A DNA stretch of 64,000 bases from NCBI GenBank assembly GCA_030248065.1, contig JASAMV010009277.1, positions 59,499-123,498 of the forward strand, given 5' to 3'. This DNA comes from Rhynchonema sp. JSB1_4. Lineage: Eukaryota > Nematoda > Chromadorea > Monhysterida > Xyalidae. Each line of letters opens with the position of its first letter. Within the stretch, counting starts at the first letter, position 1. The position numbers were made by a program, and so were the translations under genes. Positions 33,635-46,075 of the stretch are shown piece after piece. The notes under the pieces were generated by a model. That model worked only from the letters and a program-made list of their open reading frames with translations, searched no databases and had not been told where the DNA came from.

Positions 33635-35384
33635 AGGCATGTATACATTCGGCAATCATATACAGTTGATGACCGCGTTTCCAGTACCGTGCGTTGATGA
33701 ACTTGCTTCTGAAGTTTGCATTGGCGCCATCCACGAAGCGATCTTTCATGATGGTGACGAATACAAATATCCGTGAGTCCGGTTTGTGGGTTTTGATTTC
33801 AATATCTGGATGTGAAGCGACTTCTGTTTGATTGGCAAAGCCAATTTCACTGAAGCTTAGTTTAGGTCAATTGATCAAACCAATTGATCGTGCCTCAATT
33901 GACAAAGGCCCCAATTGTAGGTCCAGACTTCCCGGTAGAGTGCCGGGATTCCGGCTTTGGAAGAGTACCGGTGGCACTTTAGTCCACAAAAAGACTGTAC
34001 CTTTTTAACCCATATTCCAGTTGTTGGGCGTTCCTATACGGGTACCCGTACCGTAACGAAACAATAGCCACTCGCTGTTGTGCTACATGCCGGCGCATGT
34101 TCGCGTGCACGTCGGAAGCTATGGACTTCAAAGAACTGCAGGTATTGGTCGCACAATGACTATATGAGAATCCATCCCCCTAATTTTCGTGCATTGAAAA
34201 GGCGGATATTTGACATTTTTTTCAAATTGGACCAGGTTTTGACAAGAACTTTGCATGCTTATCAGTGAGAAGAATGAGAAACACACGTATGCAGAAGTTT
34301 CACCCTGAATTCTACGCAACCGAAATGGTTCGGGCTCGGGTTGCTGTACCCACGTGTTACATGCTTTATGTGTGAAATCGATTACAGCACACACACGTTG
34401 ATCACCCCCGATAAATAAAGCGGGAAAAGAAAGAGTAAATAACTCCTTGTCAAAACCTGATTCAATTTGAAAAAATCGCCAGAAACCCTCCTTGCCGATG
34501 TAGGAAAAATATTTGGATGAATTCTCATATAGTCATTCACGTTTATAGATCCCCATACGTCAGTAATTTCGGTGATGGTGGTATAGTAAGTTTCTACTTT
34601 CGTTGCCTCATGTACTTTTACAGACGCAGGGATACTCCAGTTTGAAGTCGAGGCAGGCAGAAAGCTTCAACACACAGTCAACAAGCCACGCAGTCGACAT
34701 GCACACAGCTTGCATGACTGAAACAATCGAACTGGCTTCTGGTTGAAAAAGTACCGGTTCAACATTGGTACTGGGTCCAACTTTACGCGCAGGTCACATG
34801 TGCCAGCGACGGGGCGTGTTCGGACAGTTTCTGGGGTTACGGTAAAATGGCGGGTGCAGCGTGCGCGGTGGCTGTGCGAACGGGTACGATTACAAGGCTC
34901 ATCCCAATTATGTACAAGGCACAAAACAGCCTGCCGAAGCAGTAACCAAGTGATATATTTTGATTAAGAGTCACAGCGATGATGACATTGTTGTGTCGGC
35001 TGTACTGCACTCACCACTGAATTGAGCCGCATTTTTGTGATTGTTAATGCCAAGAAAATTGAAATGAAACGTTGCTGCTTCCGTTATCCCCATAAGAAAG
35101 CCCGAAGTTTGTGCACGTAAAGATGGATCCTTAAACATAAAAATCTTGAAATCCAGTTGCCAGATTACATATCGTTGTGTCACGCAAGTAATATTTGGCT
35201 CGGACGTAAAGGCATGTAGAAGAACGGGCAGTGTACAACCCTGGCTACCCGGAACTTTCCAAGACGTTGGAATATCCGGTGACGGAATAGCCGGAAGTTT
35301 CTTCGCACCGGAAATTTGGCTGTGTCGTGCACCACGGTGGCATGTTCAAAAAATTGACACAATATTCGCTATCATTGAATAGTG
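33635..35384 (-). CDS. Unrecognised coding-like exons, minus strand (possible gene)
   Basis: Three stretches look coding but could not be joined in phase. 35015-35384 follows a GCCGCAG acceptor and ends with a GTGAGT donor; its first half reads with many cysteines (EYCVNF, PPWCTTQPNFRCEE) and its second half, in another frame, with NITCVTQRYVIWQLDF and GFLMGITEAATFHFNF, so a frameshift near 35220-35250 is implied. 34755-34930 contains CDLRVKLDPVPMLNR before a GTACTT donor. 33635 to about 33775 contains NARYWKRGHQLYMIAEC before a GTAAGT donor. The cysteine content suggests an extracellular protein. No family recognised; may be a pseudogene. Confidence 0.35.
34145..34537. mobile_element. TA-flanked MITE, diverged and truncated copy
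   Basis: Starts TTGGTCGCACAATGACTATA after TA and ends near TTCTCATATAGTCATT, lacking the final GTGCGACCAA. Diverged relative of 3110-3381 and 19530-19803. Confidence 0.6.
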
Positions 35385-36554
35385 CTGCGGCAGGTATTGC
35401 ATAAAATATAAAATATTGTAGAATATCGCACTTGTGGCTGAAAACTGGATAGATCCAGATTCGTATATATACCAAGGCAGTGAAACTTTTATTGCGGGTG
35501 CGGCGAGATTGCCATGTATAACACTAGTGAGAACACACTCAATAATTGAAGCAGACAGTTATACTGTATGATACAAAAAGTGCATTTGTACAGTAGGCAA
35601 GGCCTTGAAACATTTTCTGTATACCGCCTCTGGACTGTTATAAAACGTACAACACGCAACGGACAGTGAAGGAAATAAAAAATAGTGTGAAAGAGAGTAA
35701 ACAAATATTGTGCAGTTCAGTCCCGGGGCACAGGTTCAGGCCCGGCTGGAGCCTAAGCTTAAGCCTATAAATGGGTCAAATATGCAGGGTCTGAATCGGC
35801 CGAGCCTGAAAAACTGAGCCTGAAAAGCTCGGGCGGTGAACTTCCGGGTATGACAAGTCGCGGAATAGTAAACAAATGAAGCAGCCGAAAAGAAGACCAG
35901 AGAATAATACATCCACGTGCTTCAACGAGATCACTCACACAAAAAAATTAAAGATAAAGCCCGCGAACATTGCAATATCAGCAATGTAATAAAAAGTATC
36001 AGAAATATGACATTCACAAAATTGTAAATTAGCTCCTAATTTGTCCACCACAGTAGATAAAAGATAATCGAAAAATGTGGTGTTTGAACTGACCAAATGG
36101 TAAAGTACATACATATACATACATACATGCATATACTGTACATATCATATGCAACAGAAATCTGGCCTTGGTTTGGGGACCATTTAGTTGGTCCAAGAGA
36201 CGCAACAAAACGATGATTACAATGAGTATTTTTACGTGAATTACAAAATGACAGCAGTTGAGTCATTCCATCGCAACAATATCGAATACATACATGTATA
36301 GTCCAGCCACTTGCTCATGAGACGACTTTTTTTAAAGCTTGCTTGGCCAGATTCAAAAAATGCGCCGGTTACACGGGTTTTCGCAAACAAAAGAAAGAGA
36401 TTGGGCCGAGAGACATGGTGACAAGTTCCAGCTGGCTGACCTTAATTTGTTGCGTGCTTACGCGAACAGCAACATCGTTCAACACACAAATATTTTGGGA
36501 GTCAAAAGGGAATTTACGGGAAAACAGAGCAAACCAACAACCAAGCACAATATT
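35385..36554. other. Spacer; MITE-end fragment near 36298
   Basis: No exon supported. TATAGTCCAGCCACTTGC followed by TCATGAGACG at 36298-36325 is one terminus of the MITE family seen at 23957-24151. A stretch of AGCCTGAA/GCTCAGGC repeats at 35735-35840 resembles 28015-28090. Confidence 0.4.
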
Positions 36555-39500
36555 TTAATTAACCCTCGATTCAGTCGCCTTGGTGGTACGTCGGACGGTC
36601 CTGGTGGCGGCGGCGGCCGCCTGTGTCTTATCGACCACCCACTTGGTCGTATCCACGGGCAGCGTCTCGCATTTGAACACCGCGACCAGACCGCGACGCA
36701 CCTCGGCGTGACGAATGACGAAAATGAACAGATTCATGATACAATTGGCGTTGGCCGAAATGTAGCACAACACGGTCACCAATTTGGGCAGCGTTGTGAA
36801 GTGCGTGGCGATGTTGTCGATTTGAATGGGGATCACGAACAGGAACAGCGTGAACGCCGATGAGATTGCGAGACTCACTGTCATTCGACGTTGACGTTTG
36901 GCCTGTGCGTTTGGAGAGGATCTGCATTTAAGAAGACATCAATGAAATAGGAGGATGTGTATTTCGACGAAACTCACTGGGACAGAGTGTTAAGTTACGT
37001 ACGCCGTGCAAGAGTGGAGAGCGGAATGAGCAAAGCTGAATTCCGCCAGAAGACCGCACTCCCCGCGGCAGAAACATCCCGGTGGTTGGACTTGGTCCGC
37101 AACGCTGCCGAATCACTGATCAGCAGTCCGTTTCATGTCACTTTGCTATGTTCTAGCACTGCTGTCTCCTTTGGATTTCACTCTCATGTTTAGCTTTTGT
37201 CATGTGATCCATTCATGTAATCCAGCATTCGTTCCGGTTTTGTCTGTACAGCATGGCCGTAAAATACTGTAGCTTCGTATTGGATTGCGCGCGTAAGCCG
37301 CAGCACACACGACACACACACCTTTTTAAACGGACGGTAAACTTTGGCGGTACGGGGTGGATTGTTTGCTTGGAATATTATTGCGTTTAAGTGCCAGCAC
37401 AAACCTTTTTTTCACTTCTTCCACTTTGCGGCTGGATCCCAACTAAGTTCATCACTGGAAGCTTATTTGGAAGTTTTCTAAATAAGCTCCCAGTGGCTTA
37501 TTGCCGATAAATTTTTTGCTTCAAAATCTCTAAACAGACGCCTAGATCTCTAAATAAGGGGGCCTAGGGGGCCTGATCGAGCCTCTCCGGTGCCTATGCA
37601 TACCTGTGCCTCACTAATGCGAGTGGCCAAGTTTGCGGCGCGTTTCTTGTACAGAACCACGACCACAATGAAAATGACGACGCTGGCCAGACCGGCGTAC
37701 GACAGCAGCTGGACGTGCACGAAATTGTGCAAGGGCTCCATGCCAAACGACAGGAAACACACCGCCGGCTTGTACATCTCGATGTCATTGCGAATGCCCC
37801 ACACACGGTACACTCCTGAAAGTCAGACATTTTGTTCGACAAAAGCATCAATGACCGAAAGAAAAAACCGTTTTCTCAATCATTGAGTTGATATGCTTGG
37901 TGTCGTTCCAGGAACATGCTGATCAGATTTGGGATCGGTCGCTGATCAACAAGCCATCAATAATGGAGACATTGAACTTTGGCTGCTTTTCAATCTCACC
38001 AATGGCTCCAATTACGAACGAGATCATATAGTTGGCGCCGACCAAGACAATTGCGTAAACATGGTCCTGTGACAAGTACCACATTGGAAACAGGACCAGC
38101 AACAAACGATCCAGACTGATCACCGCCAACATCGTGCCGGTAGTCACCTGACGGAAGCTTGAATTAATTGAATCGAAAATTGCTCAAAAACGCAAAAATT
38201 TTATTACCTCGTTGAAGGTGAAGAGTACATTTGACGGCACCCACATGCACTCCCAGCGACTGACCAGATTGTGGTGTATGCCCTTCATGATAAGGTTGAT
38301 GCGATGCAAACCTGGGAAATCAGGATGCAGGGGTGGTATCAAGCGTGATGATTGTTTCGGTCATTTTGATTTATTCGGTATGTTGCGAAATTTTCGGGCG
38401 GAACCACTAACAGTGGTTTTTGTTACCGGAGTCTTCCATATGGAGCTCCAGGCACCTTCTTTTTGTTTAGTTTCCGATTACCAATTTGCGGACTACACGC
38501 ATTCCTCATATATGTCTACACGCGCCCGAAGGGCTCGGTCAGGTAGATGTGGACTGCGGACTGCGGGCATTGGACATGCTTGTTTTTTTTTCGCGCTAAG
38601 ATGGATTTACGGTTGCCTGCTATGCACACAAAGCGATAACGATAACACGTACAATCAGGGTTGTTTCAAAAAAAGTGGCTAACTAAAAAAATTTTTTTTT
38701 GAAACCCAGGTTTTGCATTTTTTTTTCATAAAAAAGTTGCCCAAAATGGGCTGAAATGTCCAAAAATGGCCTTTTTGGCACTTTTTTGGCTGTGGACTGG
38801 ACAATTTTTCCAAAATCGCGCCTGAGGCGCCCTGTATTGTCCCCAAATCCATACAGGGATGCGCGGGTCTTGGTCTTTTATAGTGATGTGGCACCGATAA
38901 TGTACTACTGCATGCTACTACACATGTATATACATGCATAGGTCTGGTGCAAAACCGGGCGCGCAAAGTCGATCTGACGCACGCAAGATTTGGGCTGTAA
39001 TCGATATTTTGATGGTCGTATATCAGATATTCGGCATTAGATGCATTAAAATACGTTGTACAGCATGCTACAATATATTAGAGTAACATCGTTAGTCAAC
39101 ATCAACCTCAGACTGGTAGGAGACCATAGAATCTACTGCCGGGTGTCACACACAAGTTGGGTCCCAGGCGAAAAATTTCCGATTTTTGAAAAATCTGTTG
39201 CATCGATTTCATTTATCCTGAAACGTCGTTTGCAACACTTTTTCTAATAAAAAAATTTTCGTCAAAAAAAAATCAAAATTTTTTTTTAAAAACAGCTCGT
39301 TAATAAAAATTTTTTTTCAACACTGCTTACAACGGTATGTACCACAAGTATCAAAAACGCACCGAGGCACCGAAAAGTTTTTCAAAACCGGGCACCGAGG
39401 GCAACATTTTTGAAACAAAAAGGATGCTTTTATACTTTGTGCAGAATAAGGCCACATGGGCTTTACCTTTGTGTGGATAACTCCGGTATGTTGACGGACA

Positions 39501-39861
39501 AGTTCGATATGCCAAGTTTGCCTAGTGTACTATGTTTTACCATAACAGTAGTGTGATTGTATGAATGAACACGACGCATATACCCATGTGTTGATGAGTG
39601 CTAACCAGCGTGACAATAGCTGAATCCATTGATACAGTCGGATAGAGCCAGTCCGCCAACGATGATGTACTCTTTCTTCAAGCGCATGCCTTTGTGTTTG
39701 AGAATGGGCAACAACAACAACATATTGCCGATGAACATGATGATGCCCTCGAACACGTACACCATGTACAACAGTGCGTTAGTCAGATCGATCGGCTGCA
39801 GACATTGACCCTCACCTTGCTCACTCAGGGATTCGTTCAAGGAAACGTTGTACGTCAACAT
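36555..39861 (-). CDS. Seven-transmembrane G protein-coupled receptor (orphan/chemoreceptor type)
   Basis: Exons in transcription order: 39606-39861, 38208-38311, 38000-38147, 37615-37815, 36999-37104 and 36555-36921; all GT/AG with agreeing phases, giving 393 aa. The N-terminus has glycosylation sites NVS and NES. TM1 (about 28-54) carries GN, TM2 has LALSD, TM3 starts with Cys107 and ends SLDRLLLVLFP (DRY equivalent), extracellular loop 2 has a partner Cys (KPAVCF), TM5 lies near 195-215, TM6 follows QRRMTVSLAI (about 288-305), and TM7 contains ANANCIMNLFIFVIR, an NPxxY-like variant. This is a class A fold resembling nematode srsx/FMRFamide-receptor-like proteins; the ligand is unknown. Intron 1 contains a hAT-like element. 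It acts in the plasma membrane, probably of neurons (inference). Confidence 0.85.
38656..39325. mobile_element. hAT-like element in intron 1 of the GPCR gene
   Basis: 670 bp, termini CAGGGTTGTTTCAAAAAAAG and TTTTTTTTCAACACTG. Flanks CGTACAAT and CTTACAAC agree at six of eight positions, so the duplication has decayed. Same family as 54094-54817 in opposite orientation, similar over the full length. Contains AAATCGCGCCTGAGGCGC. Confidence 0.8.
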
Positions 39862-40944
39862 TGTTGATCAGTTAACCACAGAGCAACATTGATTTCGCTA
39901 AAAATGGTTTATTTCTGCGTGCAATATACCCAGCCCAGCCGACCATGCATGTGTATCATAATACACGTTATATCACACGACCCAGCATGGACACACACGG
40001 AGTGCCGGCCGCTGGGTGATGTTGCACGCATTGGTGTATTATATAAAAAAAAACAATTTTTGGGCTAGGATGGGTTAGCTAATGGATCCTTCAAAGCAGT
40101 ACCGAACCGATCACTTCAATTTAACATCTCGCAGAATGTTTGAGCACAACGAATTGGTAATCGGAGCTAGCATGATGATAATGCTAAGCGACATATGGTT
40201 CATTCCCTATAGTGCGCTTTCTGAAAACTTTGATCGTGCGCTATTTAAACAATACTCAACAGAATGAGCTCAAACTTGCACACAATGTATATACCGTACC
40301 CCAAAATGGCCACATGAAATTTAATCCCGCTGCATGCCCGCACGCGCGTTTACGGGCAAGATACAGCTGACATTTTTGTAAAAACGTTCTTTCCCTTTTT
40401 CCCACAAATTACTAGTCAGGGCCCAGACGTTACTTGACATCAGGAATGTTAATATCCCAGATATGGTTTTCTTACGCGAGAAACACGATGGTGCTATCGC
40501 CGACTTCGTAACTCCATGTCTGAGACCGGTCCCAGACCATGACCCCTCCTTTTTGTATAGAAAGAGTGCTTCCCGAAGTAAAATTTCGCCGAAAAGTTGG
40601 GTTACCAGAAATATTAAAGTTGTTTATGTGGTTTTTGGTACTCGAGAAACACGATGGTGATATCGCCGAGTTCGTAACTTCTAGTATGAACGGTTCCAGA
40701 CCATGACTTTTTGTACAGAAAGTATGGTTCAGAATGTATGAATGTTCAGAATGTACAGAAGCCAAAATCAGCGGTTATATGTGTTTTTAATCGTTGTTCC
40801 ATCAAAAATATATTAATCCAATTGGTTAAATGTTTTTCAGCTCAAAAAGAGCCATAATGGACGCTCAGACACACACAACAATGCATTAGTGCACTCTACG
40901 TAGTTGCCTGATTCATAAAGCGCACAATGTATTATCCACAACGC
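39862..40944. other. Upstream region of the GPCR gene
   Basis: Contains the presumed promoter of the minus-strand receptor gene. A partly repeated segment with CGAGAAACACGATGGTG and TCGTAACT occurs at 40478-40545 and 40640-40705 (about 160 bp apart). No gene supported. Confidence 0.4.
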
Positions 40945-40983
40945 ACAGCCAGCCAGCCAGCACACACACACAGGCAGGCAGCC

Positions 40984-41017
<34 letters not shown>

Positions 41018-41030
41018 CAGCAAGCACAAC
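40945..41030. repeat. CA/CAGC microsatellite
   Basis: CAGC repeats pass into CA repeats, then GGCAGGCAGCC, then a run of about 15 CA units. Simple-sequence DNA; the peptide frames through it are artefacts. Confidence 0.95.
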
Positions 41031-41113
41031 AGGCAAGGCAGCAATGCACGCGTAGTTATGTAGTAAAGAGATCATTGGGTTGAAAGCACTGTTTTGCGAA
41101 GGAGAGTGGCGAA

Positions 41114-41192
41114 GCAGTTATGTCCGAGTGGTTTAACGCGCATCACTGAAAACGAAAGGTCGCGGGTTCACATTCACGCGCGCAGCGAACTT
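41114..41192 (+). repeat. tRNA-like sequence (pseudo-tRNA or SINE head)
   Basis: TGTCCGAGTGGTTTAACGCG resembles a Ser/Leu-type A box and GGTCGCGGGTTCACATTC a B box. A possible anticodon loop CTGAAAA lies between. The T-arm is mismatched (TTCAC instead of the CC end of the B box), no variable arm is present and acceptor pairing is poor, so I call it a degenerate tRNA-derived sequence. Confidence 0.45.
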
Positions 41193-41335
41193 TGTTGTAT
41201 TTTTACCAACTTTTAATGAATTCTGGGTAACATTTTTCAGTTTTTTTCGTGTTTTTATTTGAGATTAATTATTAAGCACAGGTGCGGTTCGCAGTTTATA
41301 TGCTGTGATGTCATTCATTATAAAATACCCACAAG

Positions 41336-42457
41336 CAGGGTTGTTCCAAGAAAAACAGTGGTTAATTAAAAAAAATTTAAAAAAAAAATTTTTTTTGAAG
41401 AGCCAGATGTTCTGTTTTTTTTAAATTAAAAATACAAGTTTTTCGGAAAAATGAAATCGCCTAATTCTTCCAAAAATGGCCTTTTTGAGGCATAAATTTT
41501 TGGAAATTATTTCTAGGTTGGGTCAAATTTCCCAAAATCGCGCCTGCGGCGCTTAGTTTGACCGCCAAAATGACTCATAAAGAAGTGATGGACCTCAGTT
41601 TTTTTTAAATGATAAGTCAGGGCATGCTTCTTCGGCACCATAGTTTTCTATATTGTAGCCCCACCAATCTGTGAAACGGTTAAAGCGTATGGAAACGAAT
41701 AGGCACCATGTGTACATACAAGTTGTACGTACACTGGCGCAGGATCATGAACAGAAACTTTTCATTTCATTCAGTGTCTTGAGAGCATCATTCACAGGGG
41801 CTCTATTTGGAGAATTCAGGTACCCGTACCGGAGAATGCCAAGTACGCCCCCTGGGGCTTAGCTTAGGATTCACATCGAATATGAGGTTTCAATCAATTT
41901 CCCATATATGCCCGCACTCTGTATAAGCATGTGAGACATGAATAAAAATATCTGCAGATGCGGCGCGCTTATTCAGAACAACTAATTTGTTTCCAGTGCC
42001 TGCTTTTTGGAGGAGCGTATTTGGCATTCTCCGGCACATCGCTACTTTGATCAGAACTTTACCAGCTACAATACATAAACGGTAATCGTTTCCTATGGTC
42101 GTTGAATCATTATCATCTATGTTTGGCACGTGAAATTTAGTATTCTGCGACAATCTACGCAGTTAGTCGCCACCACGTCCGCGTGATATTTATACTACCG
42201 ACAAACACTGATAATAAAATGGTCGTGTCGAGTCTACGTCACGTTCAGATCCTGCTAGAATAACCGAATCGCCTTCGTACATGCGTTGATGACCCCACAT
42301 TGAGGGGTCACGTGACGAAAAATTTTGAGTTTTCAAAAATTTTTGTGCAGCGCCTCCATTTCAGAAACGACGTTTGCGCTACTTTTTCTGATTAAATAAT
42401 TTTTTTGTGTTTTTTTAAAAAAAACAGCGCTCTAATAAAAATTTTTTTTCAACCCTG
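41336..42457. mobile_element. hAT-like element, 1.1 kb
   Basis: 1122 bp, CAGGGTTGTTCCAAGAAAAA left end, TTTTTTTTCAACCCTG right end, perfect flanking 8-bp repeat CCCACAAG (41328-41335, 42458-42465). Contains AAATCGCGCCTGCGGCGC (41536-41553). The two ends differ beyond the first bases. Internal frames at 41671-41862 and 41890-42153 show no transposase motif. Confidence 0.9.
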
Positions 42458-43139
42458 CCCACAAGATATCAACTTCCTAATTAAAATTGCTGTTGCTCTC
42501 TAACATTCGAAGCATTTTCCGCATTTATAATTTGACTTTCGTGGGAAAGTTAAATAGTAGTTTTTACGTAACATTGAATACAAGATCAGATGCGGCGGCC
42601 AACACCAAAGAAAGACTGATGTTTGACACTTATTTCATTGCTGAAGCTGGAGGGACAGTGGGCATGGAAGTTCATTGCACAGCTTTGCTTGGTACTAAAC
42701 CAACAAGTGCCATTCTCTGAGACGATGCGCAATCAGTGCGCTATAAATGATGGTACCTAGGGTGTCAAATACATACCTGGGGGTAAATTCAAAAAAAAAT
42801 AACTTGACAAGTTACCATGTTCCTCAAAAGCATAGACATGCGCGTGGGGGGTGCAGACGCAGACACAAGCGTGTCTCCACTGTTAGAACCCCATAGGGAA
42901 ATCGAAACACAAAATTGGCCTTATGTCACGATAACCACCGATTCATATATCCTGCCAAAAACTACAGCATCCTTAAACTAACCCCCACACCTCATTGCGC
43001 TCATGTGCGTTGATAACTTGAGAAAAGTCTGATGGTCGACATTTTCTTAGTTAGAACCATTGCTTGGCGGAACTGAAAACTTTCTGTGCCTGATTTATCC
43101 GGGTTCTCTGTTTGGCGCTTGCGCGATATAAAAGAACGA
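42458..43139. other. Spacer without recognised features
   Basis: An open frame at 42487-42720 has no splice context or recognised domain. Nothing else is supported. Confidence 0.35.
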
Positions 43140-43710
43140 CACAAGAAAGAAAAATGCCCCAAGGGGCATAAAAGAAATATGGTTCCCTGGCTGACTGGCA
43201 TAAAAGAACGATACTAGCTTGCACCACTTTGTTGATGTTTCATGAGGCACTGGAGTAAACGTAAGTGTGTTCTGAGCTGATTGATGCCGAACAGCAGATA
43301 TTACACCATATTCCCGGCGCGTGCTGTTTTGCCACCAGAGACATACATAGGGCATGGAGATATTGAAAGAGTGCAATATTCTCTTTACTCCTCTCCTTGT
43401 TGAATCATCGTGCGCAACCGAAGACTGCACAGTTACCGTCGTGAGGTTGAAAAGAAGAAACAGTTGCCTAAATATGTAGGTTTGCACGAAAGTTTCGATA
43501 TCGGCTGGGTGTTGGTTCAAAAGAGTTCGCCGCCGGGAATATGGTTCAATATCTGCTGTTCGGCATCAAACAGCTCAGAACACACTTACGTTTACTCCAG
43601 TGCCTCATGAAACATCAACAAAGTGGTGCAAGCTAGTATCGTTCTTTTATGCCAGTCAGCCAGGGAACCATATTTCTTTTATGCCCCTTGGGGCATTTTT
43701 CTTTCTTGTG
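43140..43710. repeat. Inverted-repeat element with ~185-bp arms
   Basis: Arms 43140-43322 and about 43525-43710 are near-perfect inverted copies (for example CACAAGAAAGAAAAATGCCC and its complement), separated by about 200 bp. Each arm contains the small palindrome GCCCCAAGGGGC. Mirror-image peptide frames on the two arms are artefacts. Confidence 0.75.
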
Positions 43711-43960
43711 GTAATTGTAATTGCATTTGCAGGCGGTATGGTCAACTCAAATATGACAACAAGCCGCAATTCAGTGGCACTACTGACTTCCTCATCCATT
43801 GATGGTAGTTTGCGATTATTAAGACCCAACTGAGAAGTCTTCTCTGAGAGCACTGAGAATAAATTCTCGCACGCTGATTGGCCCTCGCACGCTCAGCAAG
43901 TACGTGCCTAGCAACAAGGACTGCGGCGATGAACCGTTGACAGAAGCTCGATGCCAATTA

Positions 43961-44360
43961 CAGTAATTTGCATGTTTTGGTTCTGCTAATTCTGGTAGCT
44001 ATTTTTGAACTCAAATTGTAGCTTACACGTTTCATTAGCGGCAAAACAGAACTTGGCGCTAACAACCATAGTTATAAGTGCGCATACGGTAAGTTGCAGC
44101 GAAAAACTGACAGTCACAGTTATGGCCATTTCACAATGCACCAGATTAACGTGTTAGCGGATTAGCGGGTTACGGATTGGCGAGCCCGCTCTTTTCACAC
44201 GTCTTTGCATTCACAATGGAAGCTTGGAAACTCGGATTAGCGGATCATCTTTACTGGCCCGCTAAACCCACGCGCTTTGCGGATTCGCTGCTTCAACAGC
44301 AATCAAGGAACGTACGATACGCGCTACGCCATAAAGGTGCAAGGTGAATGCGTAAGAACC
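43961..44360. repeat. Repeat blocks A (43961-44077) and B (about 44134-44360)
   Basis: Block A begins CAGTAATTTGCATGTTTTGG; block B contains GGATTAGCGGGTTACGGATT. Both recur at 46076-46421 in the same orientation but in the order B then A. Confidence 0.65.
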
Positions 44361-44860
44361 GAAGGCCTGGGCCGTGTCTCAGCTACATTCATAGTGAAAC
44401 ATCAACATTTGATGTCATCGATATCCTTATTCGTCATTCAGAAAGGACAAGACGGTGTCCGTGCTATGTTGTAAAACGTGTTTGTGGGTTATGTATGTAT
44501 CATAATGCTTGTATTTGTGCTTCTGCTAATATTTGCACACTCTGTTTGCGGGGGAAAAAGCAGTATGTCTTCCAATATTTTGTCCATGCTCATCTGAACA
44601 CATAAATCCAACAATATATGGCTGATAACAAGCTATTCATTTTATTTCGATGCACACAACCAGCCAAAACTGCACCAGCGCACACAAAAGCACACACGCG
44701 CGCGCAAATATCGATCGATTCGCTGATTTTCGCATGAGGCCAGCTCCGGTCACTGGGTTGCTGCTGGTCTGGTACTTAACGCGCGCAAATCTCGCATGAG
44801 GCGACCGGCAGGTCACCGGCATACACAGGTCTATGTACGTACATAGCATTGGCGGTACTG

Positions 44861-45808
44861 TAGGTATCAGAAACCTTGATTTAGGAAATAGATTTTTAAG
44901 TCGTTGCTTTGTGATGTTTCACGGAGCCCACACATTTTTACAGGAGGAGAAAAAATGAAAAAAGTTTGAGGCAGGCCTGTGCGAAACACAAGGTAATCCA
45001 ATAGAAGGTATTTTCAGCGTTTTATACTCAGACGTTTTTCTGTTAAACGAGATACAAAGCATTGCGCGAAACGCCATATGTGATAAATAATAAACGAAAC
45101 ACTCCAAAAAATCAAGCCTTTTTAAAGCACCCTTTTACTTAAGCATAATTTTAAGCATCTGTGGTGAATGAAATAAGTTGTCAATTAGAAATAAAAATCG
45201 GCTAATTATCTAGTATTTAGGATGTGCTTTTCATTTTTCAAAACCCTACACAGCTCACACAATGTTTACCACAACATGCGCAAGGCACCCATTCCCACAG
45301 CGCACACACACAAAGCTGAAACATTATCCCCGGCCGGCTGTGTGTTGTCGTTGTGTGTGCGCTGTGCGTGGTCTGAATGGCTGCCTTGCGCATGTTGTGG
45401 TAAACAATGTGTGAACTGTGTAGGGTTTTGAAAAACGAAAGGCACATCCTGAATACTAGATAATTAGACGATTTTTTATTTCTAATTGACAACTTATGTC
45501 GTTCACCACAGATGCTTAAAATTATGCTGGAGTAAAAGGTGCTTTAAAAAGACTTGATTTTTTGGAGTGTTTCGTTTATTATTTATCACACATGGCGTTT
45601 CGCACAATGCTTTATATCTCGTTTAACAAAAAAACGTCTGAGTATAAAACGCTGAAAATATCTTCTATTGGATTACCTTGTGTTTCGCACAGGCCTGCCT
45701 CAAACTTTTTTCATTTTTTCTCCTGCTGTAAAAATGTGTGGGCTCCGTGAAACGTCACAAAGCAACGACTTGAAAATCTATTTCCTAAATCTGGGTTTCT
45801 GATACCTA
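44861..45808. mobile_element. Large palindromic element, ~450-bp arms
   Basis: Ends TAGGTATCAGAAACC and GGTTTCTGATACCTA; arms 44861-45325 and 45342-45808 are inverted copies with a few mismatches and meet near GGCCGG at 45331. The matching frames 44919-45107 (minus) and 45562-45750 (plus) are the same sequence on two arms. Probably a foldback MITE; no transposase. Confidence 0.75.
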
Positions 45809-45872
45809 GTCTTCATTTTCTGAAAAAATGACTGCAAACAAACGCGGTCAACGATCAATTGTAGAGTCACTT

Positions 45873-46054
45873 TAAAGGTCAGTTGGGTGTAAAGGTCGAT
45901 GGAAAGCTCGGTCGACAGCTCAGTGTTATAGACCTCGGTGTAAACTTGAAACATTCCACGTTAATAACAGGCAATGTTTCACGTTTACACCGAGCTGCGC
46001 CGACCGAGCTTTCGACCGAACTTTACGCCGACCTTTACGCCCAACTGACCTTTA
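45873..46054. mobile_element. 182-bp hairpin MITE
   Basis: TAAAGGTCAGTTGGGTGTAA on the left and its near-complement TTTACGCCCAACTGACCTTTA on the right, with internal GAAAGCTCGGTCG arms. It folds into one long hairpin. Lies immediately before repeat block B'. Confidence 0.7.
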
Positions 46055-46075
46055 CACCGTTTCGAAAATTCCACC

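Noticed and set aside
41114..41192. Functional tRNA gene
   Set aside because: The T-arm does not pair, the B box end is mutated and acceptor pairing is poor; kept only as tRNA-like repeat.
44919..45750. Two identical small proteins on opposite strands
   Set aside because: They are the two arms of one palindrome.
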